From Cladobotryum mycophilum (taxonomy: Eukaryota; Ascomycota; Sordariomycetes; Hypocreales; Hypocreaceae), in the NCBI GenBank assembly GCA_036429605.1, contig JAVFKD010000015.1, positions 372,001 through 436,000 on the forward strand: a stretch of 64,000 nt of DNA, in the 5' to 3' direction. Made by a program: the position numbers and the translations under genes. The notes beneath the pieces are model-generated. The model ran no database searches and was not told where the DNA came from. It saw only the letters and a list, made by a program, of their open reading frames with translations. Shown here piece by piece: positions 34,895 to 47,974 of the stretch. Numbering within the stretch: the first letter of the stretch is position 1; every line of letters starts with the position of its first letter.

Positions 34895-37800
34895 ATGAGC
34901 CCAGGAATCATGACGTCCAAAGAGGTTTATTTGTTGCCGCTCAACGATGATGGCTCGCCTCAGGTGGCTGGCGAGTACATTTATCTTGCCCCGACCTGCG
35001 ATGACCCTGTGACCGTTAGATTTGCCATTGAGGGAACCTCGTCTATTTGTCGTCATGGCAGCCTTTGGGTCAACATTCCCGAAGAGGGCGTCGAATTCCG
35101 TCGAGACAAGTTTAGAGAGTTTAAGTAAGTCTTCCTCCTTTTATGATCTCCTTTCTTTTTTATCCTTTTTTTTTCAGGCGCTCCAACTCTTGAATTGAAA
35201 ACCAAAGACTATTTTTCCTTCTTCATTTAGTTACGTTTCTTGCTAACAGAGGTGCAGACTGACTCCGGACTTTAATCGCACTCTCGAAATCTCCATCCCA
35301 ATCCACCAACCCGGCTCATTTGCCTTCTACACAACCTACGCTGAGCTGCCCAACCTCAACCCCGATGTCGTACCCGATTCTTCAGCAAAAAAAGAAACAA
35401 TACAAAAGACACAGACATACTACATTGATGTTGCTCCAAGACTCAAACTCGACGGGCGACCCCTGCCCCTGCCAGCGTTGTCGCTCTTTTCCATCATCAG
35501 CAAGCTCATGGGAAAGTTCCCCACAGACTGGGACAAACACCTGAATGGCATCAGCGAGCGAGGCTATAATATGATACACTTCACTCCCCTTCAACCTCGA
35601 GGCGTTTCAAAATCTCCCTACAGTTTGGCTGATCAACTGAGCTGGGACCCGGAATGCTTCCCGCGAGGCGAGGCCGATATTCAGGATTTGGTAGACAGCC
35701 TTGAGCAAAAGTATTCGCTTCTGAGTCTTACGGATATTGTTCTAAACCACACTGCCAACAGCACAAAATGGCTCGAGGACCACCCAGAGGCGGGCTACAA
35801 CCTGACAACCGCCCCATGGCTGGAGGCTGCCTACGAGCTGGATACAAAACTGCTGGAACTCGGCCTCAAGTTGAAGGAACTTGAACTACCGACGGAGCTT
35901 GAATCCACAGAAGACTTGCTGCTCATCATGGAAGCCATCAAGAAGCACGTTATTGCTGAAATCCGCCTTTGGGAATACTATGCTCTCAACGTCAACCGGG
36001 ATGCCGATGCGGCCGTTGAAGCGTGGGTCAAGGGTGAGACTCACGCCCCTGAAGATGGAGCTGCTCTATTTGATGAACTAGAAAAGCTCAAGGGGGAAAG
36101 CTGGAGGACGAGGTCGCTTTCCTCAAAGCCCACGGAATTCAGGGGATTGATCGCATGGGAGAGCGGTTTCGACGAAGTGCCGATCCCAAAACAGCAGCCA
36201 CCTTGCTTTCTTTTGTTCTCGGGCGGTATGAAGAAAAGTCTCCCGAAACAGCGGATAAGGCCGCCGCGAGGATAAAGGTGGGCCAGGTCTTGGACGCCCT
36301 GAATGTTCAATTCTACGAAGAATATGACGCCGACCTAAAAGAGCTTCTGGAACAAATCTTCAACCGCATCAAATACGTTCGACTTGATGAGAACGGCCCC
36401 AAGTGGGGAGAGATTAACGAATCCAGCCCTCTGATTGAGACATACTTTACCAGATTGCCCGAAAACAGCACAACCGCCAAGCTCAGCGCTGGAGAAAGAG
36501 CTCTGGCCAACAATGGCTGGGTATGGGGCGGAAATGCGCTGATCGACAATGCTGGCCCGCAGTCTAAAGCTTACCTGAGACGAGAGGTTATCGTGTGGGG
36601 TGACTGTGTCAAACTGCGTTATGGCTCATCTCGAGAGGACAGTCCATGGCTCTGGGACCACATGACCAAATATGTTCGTCTGCTGGCCAAGTACTTTGCC
36701 GGTCTACGAATCGACAACTGCCACTCCACCCCGATTCATCTGGCAGAGCATATTCTAGATGAAGCTCGCAGGGTTCGTCCCGACATTTACGTCGTTGCCG
36801 AGCTCTTTACCGGCTCCGAGGAAATGGATTATGTCTTTGTCAAGAGACTTGGAATCAGCTCCCTGATACGAGAAGCCATGCAAGCGTGGAGTACTGGAGA
36901 GTTGAGTCGACTTGTTCATCGCCATGGTGGTCGTCCTATTGGCAGTTTCGAAGTTGACGAAATTTCGCGGTCCGACACCACACCCACCACGAGCCCAAAG
37001 AAGGACGGAGCAATAACAAATGGAAACCTTACCAGAGAAATCATCCGTAGAATAAGGCCGACACCTGTTCACGCCTTGTTCATGGACTGCACTCACGATA
37101 ATGAAACCCCAGCACAAAAGCGAGACGCCCGAGATACTTTACCTAATGCTGCTCTTGTCAACATGTGCTCCAGTGCCACCGGCAGTGTCATGGGCTATGA
37201 TGAGATCTACCCCAAGTTGATCGACTTGGTGAATGAAACGCGCCAGTATTCGTCTGAGTCGTCTGGATCAAAGCCGGTCAAGATTGGACGAAGCAAGAAT
37301 GGCATCGCAGGCGTCAAGAAGTTGTTGAATCAGATCCACACACTCATGGGCAAGGATGGTTATAACGAAACCCATATCCATCATGAGGGGGAGTACATTA
37401 CCGTCCACAGGGTTCACCCCGAATCCAGAAAGGGTTACTTCCTCATTGCCCACACAGCGTTCCCTGGCTATGGCAACGGACGAGGGGAGTTCAACCCAGT
37501 CAACCTAACCGGAACTCGCGCCAGGCACTTGGGAAGCTGGCTTCTCGAGGTCGATTCCAGCGAAGAAGCCACCAAGGCGGCTTTAGAGGACAAGAAATAC
37601 CTCCGAGGCCTTCCAAGTCAGGTCGTTGATGTGCCCGGAGTTAGAATGGAACTTCAAGGAGACAACACTGTCATCTCAGTCCGCGATGTCTTCCCTCCCG
37701 GCAGTATTGCTCTTTTCGAAACCTGGATTCCAACGGCAGAGCACTCGGCAGGTTTGGACACATTCGTGACCTCGGGCGCAAAGGCAGCTTGGGCTGGTCT

Positions 37801-39819
37801 CAATCTTATTGACTTGAACTTCCTGCTCTACCGCTGTGAGGCAGAGGAAAGAGACGCCAGTGACGGTCAAGACGGTGTGTATGATATCCCTGGACATGGA
37901 AAGCTTGTCTATGCCGGTCTCCAGGGATGGTGGAGCGTCCTCAAGGATATTATCCAGGATAACAACCTCGGCCACCCGCTGTGTCAGAACCTCCGAGAGG
38001 GCCCTTGGGTGTTGGACTACATTGTTGGTCGGATCCAGCGCCAGAGCAAGGTTGCAGGCAGTGAAGGTCTTTCTGGTCCCGTTGCTTGGTTCCAGGATCG
38101 ATTTGATGCCATTCGAGCGATTCCGAGTTTCTTATTGCCAAGATACTTTAGCCTCGTACTACGCACCGCGTACAGGGCGAGCTGGGACAGAGCTTTGGAG
38201 TTGATGAATGAGCATGTTGCAAAGGGACAATGGTTCTTGCAAAACTTGGCCATGGTCAGTGTGCAACAGACCGGACTCATCAAATCTGCTTCTCTTTGGC
38301 CAGACAAGCAGGTACCGGTCATTGCTGCTGGTCTACCTCATTTCGCCGTGGAGTGGGCAAGGTGTTGGGGCCGTGATGTCTTCATCTCTATCCGGGGTCT
38401 ATACCTCGGCACTGGTCGCTTCGACGAGGCGAAAGAACACATACTTGCCTTTGCCAGTGTGTTGAAGCACGGCATGATCCCTAATTTGTTGAGTAGCGGT
38501 GATGCGCCACGATACAACTCGCGAGACTCTGTCTGGTTCTTCCTCCAGTTTATCCAAGACTATGTACAGCTCGCACCCGAGGGAACTGATTTCCTCAAGA
38601 CAAAGGTCAGACGTCGTTTCCTGCCCTATGACGACACCTGGTTCCCCACTGAGGACCCACGAACGTATTCTAAAGAGAGCACGATTGAAGACATCATTCA
38701 AGAAGCTCTCCAAAGACACGCGTCTGGGATGCAATACCGGGAGGCGAATGCAGGTCCCAAGATCGATTCCCAAATGAAGGACAACGGTTTCAATCAAGAA
38801 ATCAAGGTCGATTGGGCAACCGGACTTATCCTCGGTGGCAATCAAGACAATTGCGGTACGTGGATGGATAAAATGGGAGAGAGTGAGCGCGCCGGCTCTA
38901 AAGGCGTACCCGGTACCCCCCGTGATGGAGCTGCCATCGAAATCACTGGCTTGCTTTACAGCACCGTCAAGTGGCTCTCTGAGATCCACAAGGCAGGCAA
39001 ATATTCGTACCCGGGTGTAAAGACGGCGGATGGCGAGAAAATCTCGTTTTCCGGCTGGTCCAACCTTCTCAAGGCCAATTTCGAAAAGTGCTACTACGTC
39101 CCTCTCTCAGCAGAAGAGGATTCCAAGTACGATGTCAACCCGGATGTCATCAACCGCCGCGGTATCTACAAAGACCTGTACAAGTCTGGAAAAGAGTACG
39201 AGGACTACCAGTTCCGCTGCAACTTCGCCATTGCCATGACGGTTGCACCAGAACTCTTCGACCCTGAGCACGCCTTGCACACACTGTGCCTTGCGGACAA
39301 TGTCCTGCGAGGACCTACGGGCATGGCTACCCTGGATCCGGCAGACGGTAACTACAGACCCTACTATCGCAACAGCGAGGATAGCGAGGACTTTACGACC
39401 AGCAAGGGAAGAAACTACCACCAGGGTCCGGAGTGGATCTGGCCAACGGGTTACTTCCTTCGGGCGCTGCTCAAGTTTGATCTCCAGCGACGAAAGACGG
39501 CAGAGGGCAGGACGGAGGCGTTCCAGCAGGTCACTAGGAGGCTGGCGGCGTGCAAGAAGGCGATTGAGGAGAGCCCGTGGGCTGGATTGACGGAACTAAC
39601 GCAAAAGGATGGAGAATTCTGTGATGATTCGGTACGTCTTTTTTTTTTTTTTTACTTTATTCTCTTTATTTTACCCTTCGACCCTCTCTTCTACCCTTTG
39701 GGAAATAGATGCGCTAACCAAAACACAAAAATATGCAGAGTCCCACTCAGGCTTGGTCCGCCGGATGCCTCATCGACCTATACATGGATGCTAGAGAAGA
39801 GCAAGCGTCGCAGAAGTGA
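34895..39819 (+). CDS. Glycogen debranching enzyme (frame break at a G run)
   Basis: Bifunctional 4-alpha-glucanotransferase and amylo-alpha-1,6-glucosidase that removes branch points of glycogen in the cytosol. Exons 34895-35124, 35258-39631 and 39739-39819. The transferase half has YNMIHFTPLQPRGVS with SPYSLADQLSWDPE, LTDIVLNHTANST, the nucleophile region LRIDNCHSTPIH (about residue 560) and the acid region VVAELFTGSEEMDYVF. The glucosidase half has HGMIPNLLSSGDAPRYNSRD, SVWFFLQFIQDY, GTWMDKMGESERAGSKGVPG and PRDGAAIEITGLLY. The frame breaks at 36092-36096 (G5): upstream reads LFDELEKLKG and downstream DEVAFLKAHGIQGIDRMGER. One extra G restores 1561 aa, the family's usual size, and makes the length divisible by three. 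A base-call error is by far the likeliest cause. A second in-frame ATG lies at 34910. Confidence 0.93.
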
Positions 39820-40611
39820 TTTCAGTGACTGACTGCATGGGACCCAAGAGAGGGCAAGCCCTTTTGTTAGAATATAGGAAGGGGAATTATGGCACATTAC
39901 ATTGTTAATTCCAAAACAGTAAAAATGGTATTTTGGTTGACATCAAGGGGAGGGGGAACAAAAGTTTCCTGTGAAAACGAAAAAAGGATGTTCTGTAGAT
40001 CCCCCATCTAAACGGAAACCCTCTCCGCCTCTGCTCTTCCCATCCGTCTCCCCGCTACAGTTCTTTGCCTTCGCCATCCGATGTACAAGAAAGACCCAAG
40101 TAAAGTATAAAAATAAAAAAAATAAAAACCAACAAGGTTTCAACCTCTAGTCACCAGCGTGCAAACATCCCAACAGCAACGCCAGACCCAGAATAGATTT
40201 TTGAGCGAAAAGAGATATGACAAAAAGAGGGGGAACTAGAGCTAAATGACAAAACCCAGTACTAAAAAGTCAAAATTCAAAATGGTGAGAGAGAGAGAGA
40301 AAACGCCGTTTTGGATGAGACGGGCCCTGATGTGCTGAACAAAGGGGCCTCTTTGCTGGTGTTTCCTGGAAGGCTTTGCTTTTGTATGAAGAGGTACGGG
40401 TGTTCCGTCGAGGTTTGTGTTGTCGGTGACGCGCAATCGGAGGAATATGCCCATTGCATATGTAACGCGCGCGTTCGAGAAGAAGACCAAAAAATACACA
40501 GGTGAATCAAATAAAAGATGTACAAGGGAGGAAGAACGGAATAAGGAAACAAAGGTCATAGCAATCGGAGCGTCATGTTTCCGTCGGAGGAGACGTGGGA
40601 ATGGTTTCCTC
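39820..40611. other. Convergent 3' intergenic region
   Basis: It lies between the convergent debranching enzyme and cysteine-rich membrane protein genes and has A-rich and GA-rich tracts. No supported gene. Confidence 0.45.
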
Positions 40612-41415
40612 TCAAGAGCCAAACCACTTCTTTCCGTGTGATTTGCGCTTCTCGGCGGTTGAGACAAAGGTGGGCAGCGTTGGTGTCGAGGCGTCTCCCT
40701 TACCCGTGTAAGTCATGGGGATGCCGGCGGTGGATTCATTCGGGTCTGGACCCCATGATGTGCGTGCTGCGGTGTTGGCGGCCTTGTGGAGGTCTCGCTT
40801 GCGGACGTAGCGACGGCGCCAGATGCATGCGCCTATCCAGATGCCTGCTATGCCGACAACGAGGACGACAAGCATAATGACCCATTGCCAATGGTTGGAA
40901 ATCCTGCAAGCGTATGGGTTAGGTATTGTAGAGCTTTGCCTTGGGGAACAAAGGATTGGGTCTTACCAGTCGCCGCTAGGACCCTGAGTTTGTGATGGTG
41001 GCGGAGTCCCTGTGGTTCCAGGCGCTACACTCGAGGTGGACAGCTTTCCTCCGGCAGGAGCGGTATTGATTTTGCAAAGGCTATGGTACCAGGCGGTGAT
41101 GGAGCTTAGGCCGTTTGGCTCGGCCGTACAGGCATTATCGCACACGCCAGCAGTGGCTGTTGAAAAGGGCGCAAGTCTCGGGTCGGCGCAGAAACAATCT
41201 GTATAGCCTTGAGGTTGCTGCTGGGGAACGGCGGGAGGTACGCAGGCTCCATTGGCATCGTAGAGGTGACCACAAGAAACGGCACAGGCGGGGAGCTGGG
41301 CTCTATCGTTGAAAGGAACAATGGTTGTGATGGGTACTTGAGCTAAAGTTGAAAGACTCGGGTTAGCAGAGATGTCAAATGGGGCCAAGGTAAAGTGTAA
41401 TGACGGCTTACCCAT
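40612..41415 (-). CDS. Cysteine-rich single-pass membrane protein (conserved fungal)
   Basis: Predicted 223 aa. Exons 41415-41412 (only ATGG), 41342-40967 and 40903-40612; introns 41411-41343 (GTAAGC, CTAAC branch, TTTAG) and 40966-40904. The tiny first exon gives the start MAQVPITTIVPF. The ectodomain has eight cysteines with CFEM-like spacing (PACAVSCGHLYDANGACVPP, YTDCFCADPR, GVCDNACT, HSLC), followed by a Ser/Thr/Pro-rich stalk. One membrane helix (WVIMLVVLVVGIAGIWIG) ends in CIWRRRYVRKRD, and a basic cytoplasmic tail of about 60 residues follows. There is no cleavable signal peptide, so it is probably a type III membrane protein. I recognise it as a conserved uncharacterised integral membrane family of filamentous ascomycetes; function unknown. 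Confidence 0.8.
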
Positions 41416-41803
41416 TGTGTCGGATGCGCGGAAGCGGTGATGTAATCAATATGCAAAGAAATAATGATGCTCGTCGTGATCTGGCGAACGCAGATGAGGA
41501 TAGCGAAGTTGAGCGTAGTAGTGAGTTGGTGTATGTTGTGTTGACGCCAGCGTCAATTAAAGGGGAAGCAAAGGTGGCAGTTCTGGTGCAAGAGTCGAAT
41601 TAATAATGTCGCCGGATGTTTGTCGAGACAAGGATAATCTTATTGAGCGGATGCGACCGTCTAAATGCGCGCGAGAAAAAAGTATCGAACAATCGACTCG
41701 GTTGGAGCCAGTCGGTGGCCAGCCAAGGGGCTTTATTTTTCTGCTAGTCGGGCGAGGCGCCAAGTCGTGTGAGAAAGTCTCGTGATTTTCTGACCAGGAA
41801 TTG

Positions 41804-41821
41804 AAGAGAGAGAGAGAGAGG
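41804..41821. repeat. (GA)n microsatellite
   Basis: About nine GA units lie upstream of the cysteine-rich membrane protein gene. Confidence 0.8.
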
Positions 41822-41913
41822 GAGCGATGGTGTATCCTTGATGGATGTTTGGCCTCGCGCCGACTTGACGAAGCAAAGCAAATAAAGCGAGAGGAAGCGT
41901 CGGACGCGGAGAT

Positions 41914-41943
41914 TGAGAGAGAGAGGGAGAGAGAGAGAGAGAG
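41914..41943. repeat. (GA)n microsatellite, interrupted
   Basis: A GA run of 30 nt with a single GGG interruption, upstream of the same gene. Confidence 0.8.
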
Positions 41944-43997
41944 TTGACGCAAAACGCAAAAAGGGCTCCAGACGATGGGCGCAATCTGGGTCGTGACGGA
42001 GGGTTTGTTTGTGATGTCGGAGAGGTTGGAATGAAGACGAGAATGGGGAATGAGGAGTGGAAATGGAAATGGGGAGAATGAACACGAGGACGACGGACGT
42101 GGGTGCGTGCTGAGAAGGCCCGGTGTAGGTAGCCTTGGCGCATTGGGTCTGGGGTACGTACTAATTACTTGGGTTCCTCTTACTTCAATCTTACCTACTA
42201 GGTACTTACCTCTTGTACTATTAGGTAAGTACGTAGGTGGTACTCGTAGCAAAGAATGGAAAGAGGGAGCCGAAGCGGGAAAGCAGCGCACACAATTGTA
42301 TTGTAGGTGCGGAGTAGACCCACCCAAGACAGCCAATGGTAACATACAGCCATAATGGAGTAAGTGGGGAAGCCCGTCTCAGGTACGAGAGACGGGAAAC
42401 GAATCCGTCACCTTGTTTCTGCTTTGTCCGTGACAAGTGAGAATTGTCGCGCGGAATATCGCGGAGTATCGAGTACTACTATGGTAGGAGGTAGGTCTCA
42501 TGATACAATTCAGTTTATCCATCTACAAATCAGATTATGAAGCATCAACAGGGCTGAAGAAGCTGAGGTTGGCCAAGTCCCGCCAGAGGTAGGTACGTAC
42601 TCCATACATGCGAGTATATTTGAGCCTCTACTCTACGGGGCGGTGCTATATTTACATTCCGGGACACACAACGTGCATTTAGAATACGAGGTGCTCCGTA
42701 TGCAGGTAATTAATATGTGGGGATCAACCGCGGATTTGAAGCTTGGCCGGCATGGAAAATAAAGGCTCTGACGTTTGATATCTAGATTACATTACACTAC
42801 ATTACATACCTACCTCTTGCCTATCTACCTAGTACCTGGCAACTGATCGACCAAGGCGCATCAAATTCGCATCTTTGGAGTGCCTCTTAATATATTAAAA
42901 CTGACAATCTTCAGCTGTCAACGACACGGTTGCGGCCCGAATCAAATAGGACTTGGCTTGTCAATCCAAAGATGGAAGCTTCAATGATGCGCGCACAGTA
43001 ATTAATGATTGCGTATCGTACCTCCCCCATCAAGTTGCTCTGTAGGCCTCTTCCACCACCACCTAGTAGTACGTACCTCGTAGTAGGTATGGATCTCAGT
43101 GAGAACATCATCATCATCTGTTTGTTGGTTATCGATGCCGCATCGGACACTCTAACCACTTTCGGGTTAGGTGAATACCTAGTACTCCGTAGTGTGCTGT
43201 ACATACAGTATGTACTCCTCCGTACATGCTTCAAGGTTGCTTTTTGCCACTCCTCTTCATCATCACCACCAGAGGAAGGGAAGCCAATCGAGTCAAACTC
43301 AATTCACTCTCTGGATCCCTGACCGATGCCCATGTGAAACTGCCCCTCAACTGCAAGCAATACCAATCCCCGGTGGTATTTTCCTCATTTTCGTTGCCAT
43401 CATCGCCATCATTTGACATTTCATCGCGGGGGTTTTGGTACGTGCTCGATTACCCCGTCAAATCTCAATTGGCAACTGCAACCGACACAATCATCATGCC
43501 ATGCACCACAACCAATCGCTTCGATAACGAATGGCGGCGGCTGCATACAACATCAATGCCGAGATGATGATCTAGATACTAATGCGACAGTACATGGCCT
43601 CACTCGACACGTGCCAACTACTCAATTCGGATCAATTCGCATCTTGTCCAATAAGGCGTCATCTTATCGCATTTATATGTATGATACCCTCCTACATCTA
43701 CTCTACCACATGGCTTTCCGCTCGCCCACCTTAGTGAGACATCCATTCCGGCGCATCGCCACCACACCAAACCACGCTCGGGACCGTCTTTCCGCATCAC
43801 AAACCGACGACAACCAACGACATCTGGAAGACTCTATGTATTCATCCAATTTTCTAACACATGCTCAAACCCTCAAACATACAAAAAAAATACCAGGGGG
43901 GGCAAAATATGGGGTGCAGATACGGGCTGCCTGCACCTCCACCAACTCCAACTCCAACTCCAACAACTGGGGGTCCTCTTCAACAGCCGGCACCCCT

Positions 43998-44276
43998 TCA
44001 ACAACGTCCTCTTGCCGATCCCTGAGTCGCAACGTCGGACTTGTCAGTATCAGCTGGCGGAGCTGAATTGTTGGTGGTTCCATTGTTTCGGCTCATATCA
44101 TTAATGACTGCCGGGTGCCATGGGCTGGCGGCTGGCGACTCATCCAGGAAATTCTGAATGCCCCAGGTGGTTGAAGCATCTTGTACTCTACATCAGTATC
44201 ACGGTTGTCAAAGAGGATACATTGAGTCTTACTGCTGCCAGTGGAAGCTTGACCTTGAGAGTTGCCAGATCGGTCC

Positions 44277-44278
<2 letters not shown>
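43998..44278 (-). CDS. Doubtful small hydrophilic protein
   Basis: The frame opens with MDRSGNSQGQASTGSS. One possible splice (GTAAGA donor near 44233 to a GGCAG acceptor near 44107) would join it to IINDMSRNNGTTNNSAPP and end at 43998. The product would be a disordered peptide of about 50 residues. The intron lacks a good branch site and no family is recognised. The unspliced frame also reads 61 codons. The start lies directly beside an (ATG)11 microsatellite. Support is weak. Confidence 0.2.

Positions 44279-44309
<31 letters not shown>
44277..44309. repeat. (ATG)11 microsatellite
   Basis: Eleven perfect ATG units in plus-strand reading. Confidence 0.9.
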
Positions 44310-47300
44310 TGGGTGGTTGGTGAGAGATGTGGGATTCTCTTTTCGAGATTGTGAAGGCGATTGCGAGTGCTGAGTTGAAACGCTTTCTCCAATGCTGTAG
44401 ATGGAACTGTTTGTTTCCTGATTTTGAGAAAGCGATTCGACTTGTGAGGCAGAATGTCCTTTATATACACCCAACTCACCAATCTTAAGATACTTAAGGC
44501 TATCAGAGCGATATACCAATTGCCGACTTCTCTGCATGTTCGTCATTCACACCATGCAGCATCTTACTGCTCAAAATACAGCCTCATGCATGTGTGAACA
44601 TCTTGATGGGCCAAAAAATCCTACATGCATATGGACCGCAGGAATACCGCCGAACGGGGCACAATATCGGCAAATGAGGTTTGGATGCCCAATGTCTGGT
44701 CCGCACCCCTTCCCGCTTGTCAGGCAAGCGCTTGGAAGTCTTACCTACAGCCGCAAAGAGAGGTCTCACCTATACTCGGTCAATGATTATCTATTAGGTA
44801 TCATTAACATGGATCACTACCTAGGCATATCGTGCCCGGCTTGACGGGTCGATGCAACCCTTCTTCCCTTCCCTCCATGTCACGCAATGTAGACTATGTC
44901 AAAGTCTTCATCAACATTTCTCATCCTTCTTCTGCATGTCTCAAATGGTTTCAGCTCGTGGAGACACCTCTGACGATATCTTCTTCTGCATACTACTAGG
45001 TTTTGTCTTGTCAACTTCACACAGAGGCAATCATGCCCATACAGCCGTACGACGGGGCTGATGTTGCGGACCCCTTTTTAGCATAGCACATGCATCCAGG
45101 GTGAATCACGACGTCAACTTCCTGTCAAAAGTTCCGGCAACCAAGTCATCAAGCGTGGAATGAATGGCCTCAACTCTGCCCAAGTCACTGGGAAGCCATC
45201 ACACCTCGGCGAGGAGCTGAGGATGCTGGCTTGTAAATGCCTCTCATGTTGTCGTTGATGACAAACCCCCCCCCGTTTGATCAGCCTCAAATGACTGCAG
45301 ACCCAACGACGGTTCCTAAGCGCCTGGGCTTGTAGGTCGTATGCATCAATGCTACCCTCGAAGATATCCTGAGGGATTCTTCAACGGAGCCCAAGGGCAG
45401 ACAACATGCATGTTGGTTCCACTAGATTTGACGCCCAGAAGTTTGTACTCCAGGCAACAGTCTTTTTGAAGCTATTCTCGTCGGAACACAACGCCTCCTT
45501 CTGACGGAGAAAGTCGGGTCATGCAAGGCAATGGCCCAAGGGGGTAAAGGAGGTCGATTAGAGTTACCAATTCTATGAGATGACGCAGTTTTGGTCATAC
45601 CCAGCATCGTGGGATGGTACGACTTGACAAAGTTCCTCTTCCTTCCATGGCTTCTCTACGAATTGGCGGCCGCTGTTTCTCTACGAGGCTTCTTGGTGGT
45701 ACTAAACTAATGCAGGGACGGTGTCAGAGTTATACCATCAGAGTGGTTGACTTTGTTTCAACACCAAAAAGCAAGGTCACAGTTCCCTCCTTATCTCACT
45801 TCAGTACACTTAAACAACACAATACGTAGATGCTGTGTCGCCATGTCCACCTCCCTATCGGTGACACAAGACTGTCTATCGACTTGATAGCACTGCTACT
45901 ATAGGTGATGAGGCTGAAGAATATGTGCCCATCCCATGATCGAATCCTCTTACTCAGTCGACAAGATGCATCTTGGAAACGTCGTGCAGGCTAATCCTTC
46001 TCCTTCTTGTCCTCCCCGGTACTCACCGAAATGTAATCTACTTGTCAATGTATGTAAGAATGAGACAAATATAGAAACTGATGCTTAAAGTAGTAGGGCT
46101 GCTTAGTGCGTGCATCCCTTACGAGCAAAAGGGCATACCCAAAACAAAAGTCTTGGGATGAGATCCTGCAAGGCAATTAAAGATGAGGCATAATTATTCA
46201 TCTGCCTAATAGATGAACTCCTATAGGAACCCACAACTGTTGGCTCTCTTCCTCCCAGCTCAACGCCACATTTGCATACACATAACCCGGTCTGGGGGGG
46301 GACTTTGTTCATTGCCCAATCCCATCCAGGCGCTTAAGTTGGATGGAACTCCGTGTGTGTTCTCATATCATAGTTCATATGGATAACGATATGACGGATT
46401 CTAAGTTTAACTTGCCGGTGGCAAAAGGGGTGACGAGGTTGTGCAGATTCGTCATCCAAGACAGCATGAGGCTTCACGATATAGGGAGAGAAGAGGTGGG
46501 GGGAGAAGGTATGGTGTATACGAGAGAACTTTTTAGTAATTGCGACCCGGATACCTCTTTGCCCGGGGCCCGTCGCGACGGCGTAATACGGTTTTCCTCA
46601 TCCATAATGTGACGGCTGGCCACATGATCAAAGTACGTGTTGCAGGCTGGGCACATTGGTGACAGCATCAAGCATCGATGAGAGTCAGCTTTCCATGCAT
46701 GGCATCGGTCCATTGGCAGCCAGCTAGCGAGTCCGACTTCTTCCAGTGAGCCAATTCGGAAGGTCACCGTACGTTTCCGTATGTCGAGGCAACAGGAAGT
46801 CATGGTCTAAGCAAACGAAAACGGCGGCCGTTGGATGAGGAGATACCACATGCGGCCCCCCGGATGTCTCCCGGAGGATGGAGCCTCCATTTGTCTCAAA
46901 AAAACTTTAGGCTGGCCGACCAAAGAAGCAAGGAGTCATGTACAGATTCGTATTGTGTGCAGGTTTGAATGGGATGCATGCCCCCCCCCCCAATCACCAA
47001 GTGCCTGCCACATGGGATGGTGGCAATTGGGGCCAAGGCTGGGAGGTTGTCTCAGTTTTGTTTCCAAGTAAGAAAGTGGCTTCTCTGCTGTGTCGTCGTC
47101 GTTAAAATCGTATCGGGACTTTACTCGGGACCGAAGAGAGACATGATCGGATTAGCCATGGCCGGCTAGGGCTTTTCGAACAAGCGAGAGCATCACAAAG
47201 AAAAACGGTGAGGGTTTTTTTTTTTTCTTTTCCTTTTCTTTCTCCTCTTTGGTTCGTTTGGCAAAGTGTTTTGTTTGTTGATGGAACATCGGCGGCGCCG

Positions 47301-47948
47301 AATGGAGGCCTCATAGCCACTCCCGGGGGATGCAGCATGCACAACCAACCGGCTGTATCTTCCTCTTCGAGCAACCTATTCGAGGAATCTGTGATGGATA
47401 CTTGCAATTCCGGAATGGGGGACACCAACAAGAGGATGTGAATGACATTTTTGTGGTCTTGGTGAACTTATCTTCCAGCATGAGTGGCGACTGTATCCCA
47501 TCTAGCCTTCACAGTCAGTTTATGATAAAAAAACGTTCCCAAACGACGACAGCGGCTAGGTAGCCAAGGGGGTGTCAAAAAACACTGCCGGTCATCACAT
47601 ACAGAATACAGTTACCAGACGGGCGGTAATTTTTGACATCCTGGGGCTACCTAGTAACTTTGGGGGAGGGGAAACCCCATTTGGGGGGGCTGCAGGAGGG
47701 GGAAGGGTAGGGGGTAGGGGTATCGGGCTTGACCGACCAAGAGAGAGAGAGTGCGGCTCTGTTTTGTTTCTCAATGTTCCTTTTTTGGGGGTTCTCGTTG
47801 TGGCCAGCCCCCGTTTGGTATTTGCGACAAGGGGAGCGTGGTGATGTAAAACAGTTTGCCTTTTGGAGGAAGAATCACTCATAGAAGGACAAAATTGGTC
47901 TTCAGGTTCTTCTCTTGATCCATGGTAACGAGATGAGGTTTGTATGCT

Positions 47949-47974
47949 TGTGTGTGTGTGTGTGTGTGTGTGTG
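47949..47974. repeat. (TG)13 microsatellite
   Basis: Thirteen perfect TG units in non-coding sequence. Confidence 0.9.

Noticed and set aside
41557..42345. 262-codon minus-strand frame upstream of the membrane protein gene
   Set aside because: The frame is held open by GA-rich low-complexity DNA. It overlaps two microsatellites and has no domain.
42800..43180. Telomere-like or transposon-end repeats from TACCTA words
   Set aside because: They are not TTAGGG arrays and show no ordered unit or terminal inverted repeats.
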